The translations under genes were made by a program, and so were the position numbers. The notes under the pieces were generated by a model, which worked only from the letters and a program-made list of their open reading frames with translations, searched no databases and was not told the origin of the DNA. Shown here piece after piece: positions 16,568 to 24,864 of a DNA stretch of 52,467 nucleotides. Location of the stretch: contig CAJODM010000014.1 in NCBI GenBank assembly GCA_905233755.1, positions 1 through 52,467 of the forward strand, read 5' to 3'. The first letter of the stretch is position 1. Each line of letters begins with the position of its first letter. Source of the DNA: an uncultured Ruminococcus sp. GTDB taxonomy: Bacteria; Bacillota; Clostridia; Oscillospirales; Acutalibacteraceae.

Positions 16568-17821
16568 TTACTGATACAGCGGATAGTTCTCGCACAGGGC
16601 GGCGACCTTCTGCAGCACCGTATCCCTGTTCTTCTCAAAGTCACGAATCACAAGCGAGATACACTCGGCGATTGTGTCCATATCGGGCTCGTCCAGCCCG
16701 CGGGTGGTGACGGCGGCAGTGCCGATCCGAACCCCCGAGGTGACGAACGGCGACAGCGGCTCGCCGGGGATGGTGTTCTTGTTGACGGTGATGTGCACCT
16801 CGTCGAGCATCCGCTCGAGCTCCTTGCCGGTGACGCCGTCGTTCCTCAGATCCATCAGCATCACATGGTTGTCGGTGCCGCCGGAGACGAGCGTATGCCC
16901 GCGACGCAGGAGCCCGTCGGCGAGCGCTTGACAGTTGCGCACGATGCGATCGGCATACTCTCTGAAGGACGGCTCCATCGCCTCCTTGAAGCACACCGCC
17001 TTGGCGGCGATGATATGCATCAGCGGGCCGCCCTGCATACCCGGGAACATCGCCTTGTCGATCGCCTTTGCATACTCCTGCTTGCACAGGATCAGCCCGC
17101 CGCGCGGACCGCGCAGGGTCTTGTGGGTGGTGGTGGTGACAAAGTCGGCATACGGCACCGGCGACGGATGTGCTCCGCCGGCGACCAGCCCCGCGATATG
17201 CGCCATATCGACCATCAACAGCGCGCCGACCTCGTCACAGATCTCTCTGAACCGCCGAAAGTCGATCTCCCTGGGATAGGCGGACGCCCCGCACACGATC
17301 ATCTTGGGGCGGCACTGTTTGGCGATGGACAGGACGTTATCATAGTCGATGCGGTGAGTGATCGGATCGACGCCATAGGAGACGAAGTTGAAGTACTTGC
17401 CCGACAGGTTCACGGGCGAGCCGTGGGTCAGGTGACCGCCCTCGGACAGCGACATCCCCATCACGGTATCACCGGGATCGAGCATCGCAAAGTACACCGT
17501 CTGGTTCGCCTGAGAGCCCGAGTGGGGCTGGACGTTCGCATGGTCGGCGCCGAACAGCCGGCACGCGCGCTCACGCGCGATGTTCTCGATCACGTCCACG
17601 GCATAGCATCCGCCATAGTACCGCTTTGACGGGTAGCCCTCGGCATACTTGTTCGTCAACACCGATCCCATCGCCGCCATCACGGCGGGAGAGACGATGT
17701 TCTCCGATGCGATCAGCTCGAGGTTCTGCTGCTGACGGCACAGCTCCACCTGCATCGCATCGCCGACCTCGGCGTCGGCGTTCCTCACAAATCCGATCGA
17801 ATCCATCAAGTCCTTGTACAT
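16568..17821 (-). CDS. glyA: Serine hydroxymethyltransferase
   Basis: GlyA interconverts serine and glycine with tetrahydrofolate, feeding one-carbon metabolism. The 417-aa length is normal. The N-terminal region [19 protein letters not shown], the GSQANQ turn, and the PLP-lysine motif [14 protein letters not shown] are all present, as is the C-terminal [18 protein letters not shown] lies seven bases before the ATG. It sits between dusB and rarA on the same strand, 13 bp after dusB. Confidence 0.97.
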   Translation of the reverse strand: MYKDLMDSIGFVRNADAEVGDAMQVELCRQQQNLELIASENIVSPAVMAAMGSVLTNKYAEGYPSKRYYGGCYAVDVIENIARERACRLFGADHANVQPHSGSQANQTVYFAMLDPGDTVMGMSLSEGGHLTHGSPVNLSGKYFNFVSYGVDPITHRIDYDNVLSIAKQCRPKMIVCGASAYPREIDFRRFREICDEVGALLMVDMAHIAGLVAGGAHPSPVPYADFVTTTTHKTLRGPRGGLILCKQEYAKAIDKAMFPGMQGGPLMHIIAAKAVCFKEAMEPSFREYADRIVRNCQALADGLLRRGHTLVSGGTDNHVMLMDLRNDGVTGKELERMLDEVHITVNKNTIPGEPLSPFVTSGVRIGTAAVTTRGLDEPDMDTIAECISLVIRDFEKNRDTVLQKVAALCENYPLYQ

Positions 17822-17834
17822 AATATCCTCCCAA

Positions 17835-18797
17835 TCAAATGGATTTTTCAGCCGCTTCGATAAGCCGGTTCAGATCGTCGACCGTGTTCATCGAAAAAGC
17901 AAGATTCCTAAGTTTTGCGGCGTTGCGAAAGCCCTTGAGGTAGTAGGCGGCGTGCTTGCGCGCCTCGCGCATCCCGACGCCCTCGCCCTTGTAGGCGACC
18001 GCCTGCAGCAGGTGCCGCCGCATCACCTGACACCGCTCATCGAGCGAGGGGCGGGGCAGCAGCTCGCCGCGTCTGAGATAGGCGTTCACCTCAGAGAACA
18101 CCCAGGGGTTGCCGAGCGCGGCGCGCCCGATCATCACATAGTCGCATCCGGTATAGTCCATCATCCGCTCGGCGTCGCTGCCGCAGCGGATATCGCCGTT
18201 GCCGATCACCGGTATCGCGACCGCCCGCTTCACATCGCGGATGATATCGAGATCCACCGGCGGGGCATAGAACTGGGCGCGGGTGCGCCCGTGAACGGTC
18301 AGCGCCGCAGCGCCCGCGTCCTCGACGATCTTGGCGATCTCGACCGCGTTGACGCTCTTCTCGTCATATCCCGAGCGCATCTTCACGGTGACGGGCACGT
18401 CCACCGCCGAGATCACCGCACGCACGATCTCACCGCACAGCGCGGGGGTGCGCATCAGCGACGCACCGGAGCCGGTGCCGCTCACCTTGGGCGCGGGACA
18501 TCCCATGTTGATGTCGATGACATCGGGATCAAACCGCAGCGAGAACCGCGCCGCATCCGCCATCGTCCCGGGCTCGGTGCCGAAGATCTGCACCGCGCAC
18601 GGATGCTCGCTGTCGCTGAGCACCATGAGCGCTTCGGACTTCTTCGAGCTGTAGGCGATCCCCTTTGCGCTGACCATCTCGCTGACACAGTAGCCCGCGC
18701 CCATCTGCATACAGATCTCGCGGAACGCGCGGTCGGCGACCCCCGCCATCGGCGCGAGCGCCGCATACCGCGGCAGCGTCAGCTCGCCGATCCTCAT
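17835..18797 (-). CDS. dusB: tRNA-dihydrouridine synthase B family
   Basis: Dus enzymes reduce uridines in the tRNA D-loop using FMN and NADPH. The 320-aa protein starts [25 protein letters not shown], has the FMN-barrel motif [11 protein letters not shown], an active-site segment before [21 protein letters not shown], and [11 protein letters not shown]. The catalytic Cys position is occupied by a segment GTGSGASL in the usual KVxxxGxGxxL pattern. I chose the ATG at 18797, which overlaps the stop of the upstream gene as ATGA; the open frame continues 27 codons further but that part is shadow of the neighbour. Translation is therefore probably coupled. Confidence 0.92.
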   Translation of the reverse strand: MRIGELTLPRYAALAPMAGVADRAFREICMQMGAGYCVSEMVSAKGIAYSSKKSEALMVLSDSEHPCAVQIFGTEPGTMADAARFSLRFDPDVIDINMGCPAPKVSGTGSGASLMRTPALCGEIVRAVISAVDVPVTVKMRSGYDEKSVNAVEIAKIVEDAGAAALTVHGRTRAQFYAPPVDLDIIRDVKRAVAIPVIGNGDIRCGSDAERMMDYTGCDYVMIGRAALGNPWVFSEVNAYLRRGELLPRPSLDERCQVMRRHLLQAVAYKGEGVGMREARKHAAYYLKGFRNAAKLRNLAFSMNTVDDLNRLIEAAEKSI

Positions 18798-19249
18798 CGG
18801 TCGGCGGTCTTGCGGCGGGTGCGCTTGCTGACGAGCACGCCGGCGATCACCGCGATCCCGACCGCTACGCACAGCCACGCGATCACCCCGCCGAGCAGCG
18901 ATGTGTCGCTGACCTCGATATCGGGCAGCTCCACCGCCGTCGCAAGCTCTATCTCATAGTCCTGCACCGTCGGCAGCTCGTCGAGATGCTCGGGCTGCTC
19001 ATAGGTCGGCTCCGCCGGCTCGACATAGGCGGGCTCCTCGGCGGGGGCGGGGTCCTCCTCATCAGCGGGCTCGGTCTCTATCGCCGGTTCGGTCTCGACA
19101 GGGGCGTCGGTCTCGACGATGACCTCCTGCTCCCCGCCGTCGACGATGTCGCCCTCGGCGGCAGATCCCGCGAACACCGACATCGCTGTCAGCAGCAGAC
19201 AGAACAGGAGGAGCACCGGCATTCTCTGCCATAGTTCTCTTCTTGACAT
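18794..19249 (-). CDS. Acidic single-pass surface protein
   Basis: The 151-aa protein has a signal peptide (about residues 1-30), a Glu/Pro/Thr-rich extracellular stalk of about 80 residues, and a C-terminal membrane helix (GVIAWLCVAVGIAVIAGVLV) followed by SKRTRRK. There is no LPXTG motif, so it is held by the helix rather than sortase. No enzyme domain is visible. The stop overlaps the dusB start by 4 bp. Its ribosome-binding site (AGGAG) lies in the right arm of a hairpin that also looks like the spoIIP terminator, so expression may depend on which promoter is used. A similarly built protein is encoded at 29797-30582. Confidence 0.7.
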   Translation of the reverse strand: MSRRELWQRMPVLLLFCLLLTAMSVFAGSAAEGDIVDGGEQEVIVETDAPVETEPAIETEPADEEDPAPAEEPAYVEPAEPTYEQPEHLDELPTVQDYEIELATAVELPDIEVSDTSLLGGVIAWLCVAVGIAVIAGVLVSKRTRRKTADR

Positions 19250-19250
19250 G

Positions 19251-19286
19251 AAAAAATGCTCCTATTACCTCATTATAGGAGCATTA
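19251..19286 (-). terminator. Terminator of spoIIP overlapping the next gene's ribosome-binding site
   Basis: On the minus strand AATGCTCCTAT pairs with ATAGGAGCATT (11 bp) and is followed by TTTTTC and then the ATG of the next gene. AGGAG in the right arm is that gene's only Shine-Dalgarno sequence. Confidence 0.7.
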
Positions 19287-19311
19287 TACCAAATCTTTAT
19301 CCTTTTTGCAA
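19283..19311 (-). promoter_or_regulatory. Sigma-A-like promoter nested in the spoIIP end and terminator
   Basis: TTGCAA (19306-19311), a 17-bp spacer and a perfect TATAAT (19283-19288) lie across the spoIIP stop codon. A start near 19276 would fall inside the left arm of the terminator hairpin, so transcripts from this promoter would lose most of that arm and keep the ribosome-binding site free. It should serve the membrane protein, dusB, glyA and rarA. Confidence 0.6.
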
Positions 19312-20337
19312 GAGTGCGGCGAGCGCATTTCCCAACATTTCGCCGGTGCGCACCGCCTCTTCTGCGGTGTTGGCGTCGGTGCCGACCTCGATCAGCAGCG
19401 ATCCGTTGTTGACATCCATGTTGTAGACAAAGTCGCCGAAGTTCAGCGGACGGGTGATGCCGGGGTACAGCTCCTCGCACTTCTGCTGGAGCTGCAGCGC
19501 AAATACGAGGTTCTCCTCCCACATCGGGATGCGTCCGTCGCCGTCGTCGTGGCCGGTCATGATCATCAACTGTGCCGCCTTGTGTCCCTCATAGGTGAAG
19601 GTCGGCTTGTACTTGGTGCCGTCATCGGCGGTCATCGAATCGCGGTGCAGGTCGATCGTCACCTTGATATCCGGGTACTTCTCGAGGTATGCCGATACGG
19701 TATCATAGCTGCGGTCATACGATCCGTCATAGGACGGATAGTCGTGCAGCGTCGTATCGTGCACCACGCCGATGCCCCGTGCCTTGAGCATCCGTGTCAC
19801 CGCCTCGCCCACCGCGCACACCCCCATCAACGGATCACGCGAGCGGGGATAGAAGTCCTCATAGTACACCCCGCTGTCCTCGGTCATGTAGCTCTCACAG
19901 GTATGGGTGTGATAGATGAGCACCTGAACCCGCCGGCTGTCATCGAGCGAGAACGGGAGCTCCCCGCTGAGCGCCGCCGCGTAGTCGGGCGTATAACCGG
20001 TCGAGTTCTTGATATGGAGGTTGCCGACGCTCTCGTTGCCGTCAGAGAGGTTGATCTCGGTCACCGGATAGCTGTTGCCGGTGTGGGATGAGGGCAGGGT
20101 CCTTGTGGTGTTGACGGTCTCTCCCTCTGTGGGGACTGCCTTTGGCTTTGGTGTTTCTGATGCCTTGTCGGCGCTGTCCGATCGGCCGTTTGCAAACGAC
20201 AGCAGCCCCGCCGCCGTCGCCGTATCGTCGGCGAGCGGCAGACACCCTCTCGCCCGCTCAAACACCGCACACAGACACACCGCGATCACCAGCGTCACCG
20301 CGGCACAGCCCATGATACGGGAGAATCGTCCTTTCAT
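19297..20337 (-). CDS. spoIIP: Stage II sporulation protein P
   Basis: SpoIIP is a membrane-anchored amidase/endopeptidase that, with SpoIID and SpoIIM, thins septal peptidoglycan so the mother cell can engulf the forespore. The 346-aa protein has one N-terminal membrane segment (about residues 10-30), then the catalytic domain with VLIYHTHTCESYM, where the His ligates zinc, and VTIDLHRDSM, followed by NFGDFVYNMDVNNGSLLIEVGTDANT. I start at the ATG at 20337; a GTG two codons earlier is possible. It lies 44 bp after gpr, the same order as in Bacillus, with a SigE-like promoter in the gap. Confidence 0.92.
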   Translation of the reverse strand: MKGRFSRIMGCAAVTLVIAVCLCAVFERARGCLPLADDTATAAGLLSFANGRSDSADKASETPKPKAVPTEGETVNTTRTLPSSHTGNSYPVTEINLSDGNESVGNLHIKNSTGYTPDYAAALSGELPFSLDDSRRVQVLIYHTHTCESYMTEDSGVYYEDFYPRSRDPLMGVCAVGEAVTRMLKARGIGVVHDTTLHDYPSYDGSYDRSYDTVSAYLEKYPDIKVTIDLHRDSMTADDGTKYKPTFTYEGHKAAQLMIMTGHDDGDGRIPMWEENLVFALQLQQKCEELYPGITRPLNFGDFVYNMDVNNGSLLIEVGTDANTAEEAVRTGEMLGNALAALLQKG

Positions 20338-20357
20338 AGCCACACCTGCCCGTATCT

Positions 20358-20386
20358 ATCGTATGCGCCGCTTGGGCGAGTTATGC
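20358..20386 (-). promoter_or_regulatory. Possible SigE-type promoter of spoIIP
   Basis: On the minus strand GCATAA (20381-20386) and CATACGAT (20358-20365) are 15 bp apart, close to the mother-cell SigE pattern (an ATA-containing -35 and CATACA-T -10). The -35 begins right after the gpr stop. In Bacillus spoIIP is known to have a SigE promoter downstream of gpr, which supports the reading. Confidence 0.4.
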
Positions 20387-20387
20387 C

Positions 20388-21272
20388 TTACAGCAGCGCG
20401 ATGACGTCCTCGGCGTCCATGTCGCTCTGGAGCGCAAAGTTGATCGACAGCGACAGCAGCTTTGCCGCGCGCTCGATCAGCAGATCGATCTCCTTGGGCG
20501 TAACGACCATAGTTCTGCCGCTGGGCGAGATGCGCCCCGACAGCTCGCGGGACGACTGCTCGTCGCTGACATCCAGCAGATCACACGCGAGCGTCGCCGC
20601 GTCCACCACCGTCGGCACCCCCAGCGCAATCACCGGGATCCCCATCGTCTCGCTGTCGATGCGGGCGCGGCGGTTGCCAACCCCCGCCCCGGGCGAGATG
20701 CCGGTGTCCGATATCTGCAGCGTCGTACCCAACCGCGCGAGCCGACGCGACGCGAGCGCATCCACCGCCACGAGAGCGGTCGGGCGGATGCGACGGATCA
20801 CGCCCAGCAGGTGTTCGCCGGTCTCGATGCCTGTCTGGCCGGTGACGCCGGTCGACAGCACCGCCACCTGACGCAGCTGATCGAGCCCCGTCGCTCGCGC
20901 GACCTCGCCGCTGATATGGCGGGTGGCGAGTACCTTCATGGCGGTCTTGGGCCCCAGAGCGTCGGGGGTGATCTCGGTATTGCCCAACCCCGCCACCAGC
21001 ACCAGCCCGTTGACGGGGATGAGCTTCTTGATCTCGTCGGCGATCGCCCTGAGCCGCTCGTCGGTGCCCTCGACCACATCGGTCAGCGGCGGCAGCTCGA
21101 TCGTGATATAGGTACCGCAGGGCTTGTGCAGCGCGCGGGCGGCGTCTTTCGATCGGATGACCAGCCGCTCGATGAACATCCCGCATGTCCTGTCGCTGCT
21201 GTACTCGGTTCCCTTGACGTCCTCGCCGGCGATCTCGCGCTGTTCGACCGCCAGATCGGTTCTCAGCTCCAT
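20388..21272 (-). CDS. gpr: GPR endopeptidase, germination protease
   Basis: GPR is an aspartic-type protease of the spore core that degrades small acid-soluble proteins at germination. The 294-aa protein starts MELRTDLAVEQREI; the segment TDLAVE matches the family's autoprocessing/propeptide region. Family motifs GLGNTEITPDALGP, VLSTGVTGQTGIET, VAVDALASRRLARLGTTLQI and SDTGISPGAGVGNRR are intact. GGGAGGAG precedes the ATG at 21272; the frame is open further upstream but the family begins here. It shows that the organism forms spores. A SigF/SigG-like promoter lies upstream, and spoIIP follows. Confidence 0.95.
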   Translation of the reverse strand: MELRTDLAVEQREIAGEDVKGTEYSSDRTCGMFIERLVIRSKDAARALHKPCGTYITIELPPLTDVVEGTDERLRAIADEIKKLIPVNGLVLVAGLGNTEITPDALGPKTAMKVLATRHISGEVARATGLDQLRQVAVLSTGVTGQTGIETGEHLLGVIRRIRPTALVAVDALASRRLARLGTTLQISDTGISPGAGVGNRRARIDSETMGIPVIALGVPTVVDAATLACDLLDVSDEQSSRELSGRISPSGRTMVVTPKEIDLLIERAAKLLSLSINFALQSDMDAEDVIALL

Positions 21273-21304
21273 GATGCTCCTCCCATCGTTCGAAATCCAA
21301 TCCT

Positions 21305-21333
21305 TAGTATGCACAATTTTGCTGTTTACATTC
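21305..21333 (-). promoter_or_regulatory. Possible SigF/SigG-type promoter of gpr
   Basis: On the minus strand GAATG (21329-21333), a 17-bp spacer and CATACTA (21305-21311) match the forespore SigG pattern (GNATR, then CATNNTA). The start would be about 26 bp before the gpr ATG. gpr is a classic forespore gene, so sequence and function agree. Confidence 0.5.
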
Positions 21334-21389
21334 GGCAGAAGATGTGATAATATGAGGATGAGTAACAATACCGATCGGGAAGTGATGAT

Positions 21390-23048
21390 ATGAGAACAGT
21401 ACCACGGCTGTTGTCGCTGATAACGGCGACGGCGATGCTCCTTCTGACAGGCAGCTATGCCGCGTCGGCAGCTACGCTGGACAACGCCTCCGTCGGCGCC
21501 GAGCGGGACACAGCGCTCATCGCCGCCGACTATGAAGAGGTCGGCTCCACCCTATCCCCCGATACCGCGCTGCCCTCCGCCTACAGCGGGCGCGATCTCG
21601 GCTATACCACCGCGGTGCGCTCCCAGGTCTACAACACCTGCTGGGCATACAGCTCCACCGCCATCCTCGAGACCGCGATGAACCGCTCGGGCGATACCAC
21701 CGAGTTCCTCTCGCCGATGCACATGAACTTCTGGGCGACGACGAGAAGCGACGGCACCGGATGGAACCGCACCTACAGCGAGGCGGGTTATCCCTATATC
21801 GCGCTCGGGTACCTCACCTCGTGGATCGGCGCGCGGCTGGACAGCGAGTTCCCGACCTCGACCCCGTTCTCGCGCTACAGCGAGCTGGATGCGTCGAGCG
21901 CGCCCTATGCGGGGGTCACCTCGCTGATGTATATCGACGGCTCCGATATCGACACCGTCAAGACCGCTATCTATGACTACGGCGCGGTGGTCGGCAACTT
22001 TCACTATGACGCCACGCGGCTGAACGATACGACCTCGGCATACTACTATGAAACGCCGGGGCTGTCGACCGCATCGCTGTTCGGTCACTCGGTCGCGCTG
22101 GTCGGATGGGACGACAGCTTCCCGCGCGAGAGCTTTGTCGAGGACTATCGCCCCGACAGCGACGGCGCGTGGCTGTGCAAGAACAGCTGGGGCAGCACAT
22201 GGTGCTCCGACGGCGGGTACTTCTGGATATCGTACGAGGACGAGTATCTCTTTGACTCGCGGTTCGGCCCGAGTTACGCGTTCACCGGCTATCAGCTCCT
22301 CTCACAGAGCAACCGGATGAAGCAGTGCGAGACCTACGGCTCGACCTATGACTTCAGCTATGTCAACTCGGCTGTCCGCACCCGCATGACCTATGCGAAC
22401 GTGCTCGACTTCTCGGACGAGTATGACGTCATCGACAAGGTGATCTTCGAGTCCACCGCCGAGGGATCGGACTATGAGATCTACTATATCCCCGTCGATA
22501 CTGCCGGCATCCCCGACGACAACCAGTCGCACTGGCGGCTGCTATACAGCGGCACCATCGCCTATCAGGGCTACACCTGTGCCGATATCGACAACATTGT
22601 CGTCACCGACGACCGGTGCGCCATCGGCGTCACCATCCTCAAGACCGACGCCTCCGACTCTTTGAACATCGGCGTGGACGAGTGGATCAGCGTCAGCCGG
22701 CTGGGCAAGTATATCTTCCTGCCCGACACCGACTATGGCAAGAGCTACCTGCTCGGCTATGACGTCGAGCCGGTCGATGCGATGGACTTCTACCGCGATG
22801 AGCTCAGCGACGATATCGGCGGCACCTTCGTCATCAAGGCGGCCACCACCACCCTCGGCCCCCTTGGCGACGCCGACCTCGACGGCGAGGTGACGATCTT
22901 TGACGTGACCCGTATCCAGCGGTATCTGGCGCATATGACCACGTTCAACGAACAGCAGCTGCTGCTGGCCGACTTTGACGGCGACGGCATCGTCACCATC
23001 GTCGACGCCACCTACATCCAGCGGTTCCTCGCGGGGTACCTCGACTGA
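21390..23048 (+). CDS. Secreted papain-like cysteine protease with type I dockerin
   Basis: The 552-aa protein has a signal peptide ending near residue 28 (AASAA). Residues about 60-285 are a C1-family peptidase: oxyanion Gln79 and catalytic Cys84 in RSQVYNTCWAYSS, His233 in FGHSVALVGWDD, and Asn265 in CKNSWGSTW. A beta-rich domain of about 150 residues follows, of the lectin-like type seen after such peptidases. Residues 492-552 are a dockerin with two calcium repeats (DADLDGEVTIFDVTRIQ and DFDGDGIVTIVDATYIQ). It should attach to the same kind of cohesin scaffold as the starch-binding protein at 12749. It stands alone, divergent from gpr, and ends in a strong terminator. Confidence 0.9.
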   Translation: MRTVPRLLSLITATAMLLLTGSYAASAATLDNASVGAERDTALIAADYEEVGSTLSPDTALPSAYSGRDLGYTTAVRSQVYNTCWAYSSTAILETAMNRSGDTTEFLSPMHMNFWATTRSDGTGWNRTYSEAGYPYIALGYLTSWIGARLDSEFPTSTPFSRYSELDASSAPYAGVTSLMYIDGSDIDTVKTAIYDYGAVVGNFHYDATRLNDTTSAYYYETPGLSTASLFGHSVALVGWDDSFPRESFVEDYRPDSDGAWLCKNSWGSTWCSDGGYFWISYEDEYLFDSRFGPSYAFTGYQLLSQSNRMKQCETYGSTYDFSYVNSAVRTRMTYANVLDFSDEYDVIDKVIFESTAEGSDYEIYYIPVDTAGIPDDNQSHWRLLYSGTIAYQGYTCADIDNIVVTDDRCAIGVTILKTDASDSLNIGVDEWISVSRLGKYIFLPDTDYGKSYLLGYDVEPVDAMDFYRDELSDDIGGTFVIKAATTTLGPLGDADLDGEVTIFDVTRIQRYLAHMTTFNEQQLLLADFDGDGIVTIVDATYIQRFLAGYLD

Positions 23049-23076
23049 ATAGCGCCTACAAAAGCACAATATATAC

Positions 23077-23116
23077 AAAAAGCACTTATGACAGGATCGT
23101 CCGTCATAAGTGCTTT
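23077..23116. terminator. Bidirectional intrinsic terminator
   Basis: AAAGCACTTATGAC pairs perfectly with GTCATAAGTGCTTT, flanked by an A-run on the left and CTATTTCT on the right. It lies between the convergent dockerin-protease and ABC ATPase genes and could serve both. Confidence 0.8.
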
Positions 23117-23134
23117 CTATTTCTGCTTATCCTA

Positions 23135-23878
23135 TCACAGAACCTTGGCGAGGAATCCCTTCAGCCGGTCGCTCTGCGGGTTGTCAAACATCTGAGCGGG
23201 CGCGCCCTCCTCAACGATGATGCCGCTGTCCATGAACACCACGCGGGTGCCCACCTCGCGGGCAAATCCCATCTCATGGGTGACGACGACCATCGTCATG
23301 CCCTCGTGCGCGAGCTCCTTCATAACGTCGAGCACCTCGCCGACCATCTCGGGGTCGAGCGCCGAGGTCGGCTCGTCAAACAGCATGACGTCCGGCTCCA
23401 TGCACAGCGCGCGCACGATGGCGATCCGCTGCTTCTGACCGCCCGACAGCTGGGACGGATAGGCGTCCGCCCGATCTCTCAGCCCGACGCGCTCGAGCAT
23501 GGCATACGCCTTCTCCTGTGCCTGCTGCTTGGACTTTCTCAGCAGCTTCTGCGGGCCGATGGTCATGTTCCGCAGCACGGTCATGTTCGGGAACAGGTTG
23601 AAGTGCTGGAACACCATGCCCATCTTCTGGCGATGGCGGTTGATGTTGACGTGCGGGGCGGTGATGCTCTCGCCCTCGAACAGGATCTCGCCGTCGGTCG
23701 GCAGCTCGAGCAGGTTCAGCGAGCGCAGATAGGTGGATTTGCCCGAGCCGGACGGCCCGATGATGACGATGACCTCGCCCTTTCTGATCCGCATATCCAC
23801 GCCGTCGAGCGCGCGGATCGTCCCGTCGCGGTAGTGCTTCTTGAGCCCCGTTACCTCGATGATGATGTTATCGTTCAT
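23135..23878 (-). CDS. Polar amino acid ABC transporter, ATP-binding protein (system A)
   Basis: This 247-aa ATPase powers uptake of a polar amino acid. It has Walker [10 protein letters not shown], the Q-loop at [16 protein letters not shown], signature LSGGQKQR, Walker [14 protein letters not shown] and the switch His in VVTHEMGF, all in the order of the GlnQ/HisP subfamily. It overlaps the permease gene by 11 bp and has GAGGAAG before its ATG. The likely binding-protein partner is at 26119, separated by the PNP gene. Confidence 0.92.
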   Translation of the reverse strand: MNDNIIIEVTGLKKHYRDGTIRALDGVDMRIRKGEVIVIIGPSGSGKSTYLRSLNLLELPTDGEILFEGESITAPHVNINRHRQKMGMVFQHFNLFPNMTVLRNMTIGPQKLLRKSKQQAQEKAYAMLERVGLRDRADAYPSQLSGGQKQRIAIVRALCMEPDVMLFDEPTSALDPEMVGEVLDVMKELAHEGMTMVVVTHEMGFAREVGTRVVFMDSGIIVEEGAPAQMFDNPQSDRLKGFLAKVL

Positions 23879-24602
23879 TCTTCCTCAACCTCCTCTCGAG
23901 CCGACCGACAAGCCGGCTCAGCAGCAGCACGATCGCAAGATAGATCAGCGCGACCGCGATCAGCGGCATGAACGCCGAGTAGGTCACCCCGCGGATCGCG
24001 TTGCCCGACCGCGTCAGATCCATGATCCCGACATAGCCCGCGACCGAGGTCTCCTTCAACAGGGTGATGAACTCGTTGAGGAGCGTCGGCAGGACGTTCT
24101 TGAACACCTGCGGGATGATGACATAGACCATCGTCTGGACATAGTTGAAGCCGATGGACCGACCCGCCTCGAACTGACCCGTGTCGATCGACATGATCCC
24201 GCCGCGCAGGATCTCGGCGACATACGCGCCCGAGTTGATCCCGAACGCAAAGGTCGCGACGAGAATATCGTTCGTCGAGTTGGCAAAGATGATAAAGTAG
24301 ATGATGAGCAGCTGCACCACCACCGGCGTGCCGCGGATAACGGTCAGATAGATCTTGCAGATCCCGTTGAAGAACCGCAGCACATGGTACCCGAAGGACT
24401 TCTGGAACTTCATCGACGCGCCGTTGTTGTCATAGGTGGTGCGAACCGCCGCGACGACAATGCCCAGCGCGACACCGATCATCGCCGCGAACAGCGTGAT
24501 CAGCAGGGTGTTCTCGAGGCCGTGCAGCATCGAGAGCCACCGGTCTTTCTGGATAAAATTCAGGTCGAACTGCGCCTTGATGTCAGCCCACCATTCTGCC
24601 AT
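23868..24602 (-). CDS. Polar amino acid ABC transporter, permease (system A)
   Basis: The 244-aa membrane protein belongs to the HisM/GlnP-type permeases: [34 protein letters not shown] (the EAA-type region start), and [26 protein letters not shown], the ATPase-coupling loop. About five membrane helices are visible. The frame begins with a GTG at 24611, but the ATG at 24602 is better placed after GGTGAT. It has its own promoter upstream and shares a transcript with the ATPase gene. Confidence 0.92.
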   Translation of the reverse strand: MAEWWADIKAQFDLNFIQKDRWLSMLHGLENTLLITLFAAMIGVALGIVVAAVRTTYDNNGASMKFQKSFGYHVLRFFNGICKIYLTVIRGTPVVVQLLIIYFIIFANSTNDILVATFAFGINSGAYVAEILRGGIMSIDTGQFEAGRSIGFNYVQTMVYVIIPQVFKNVLPTLLNEFITLLKETSVAGYVGIMDLTRSGNAIRGVTYSAFMPLIAVALIYLAIVLLLSRLVGRLERRLRKNER

Positions 24603-24638
24603 AGGTATCACCAGCTTTTCTCTGATTTCCGATTGTTT

Positions 24639-24667
24639 ATTATACTAGAGAATCCGCCAAAACGCAA
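24639..24667 (-). promoter_or_regulatory. Sigma-A-like promoter of ABC system A
   Basis: TTGCGT (24662-24667), 17 bp, then TATAAT (24639-24644) on the minus strand, about 35 bp before the permease start. The same two hexamers and spacing precede the PNP gene. Confidence 0.6.
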
Positions 24668-24710
24668 TAGGATGGGACAAAAATCCCGCTCTATCGCCCC
24701 TTTTCCTGCA

Positions 24711-24790
24711 AGAAAGCGCGCTTTGCGCACATTTCGTATAGCCATCACCGATTATTGCTTCAGCAAAATCGGTGGGCATATAAATCTTTT
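24711..24790. repeat. 80-bp dispersed palindromic repeat, copy B
   Basis: About 75 of 80 positions match 10235-10314 in the same orientation. It lies in the gap between the PNP gene and the ABC permease gene. A GACTCCA/TGGAGTC stem follows at 24797-24823. The rest of this 250-bp gap shows only the permease promoter. Confidence 0.7.
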
Positions 24791-24864
24791 ACAACAGACT
24801 CCACCGCTTGTCGCGATGGAGTCATTTTCTTGATTATTTGTATTTTTTTAATGTGTATGTATCA

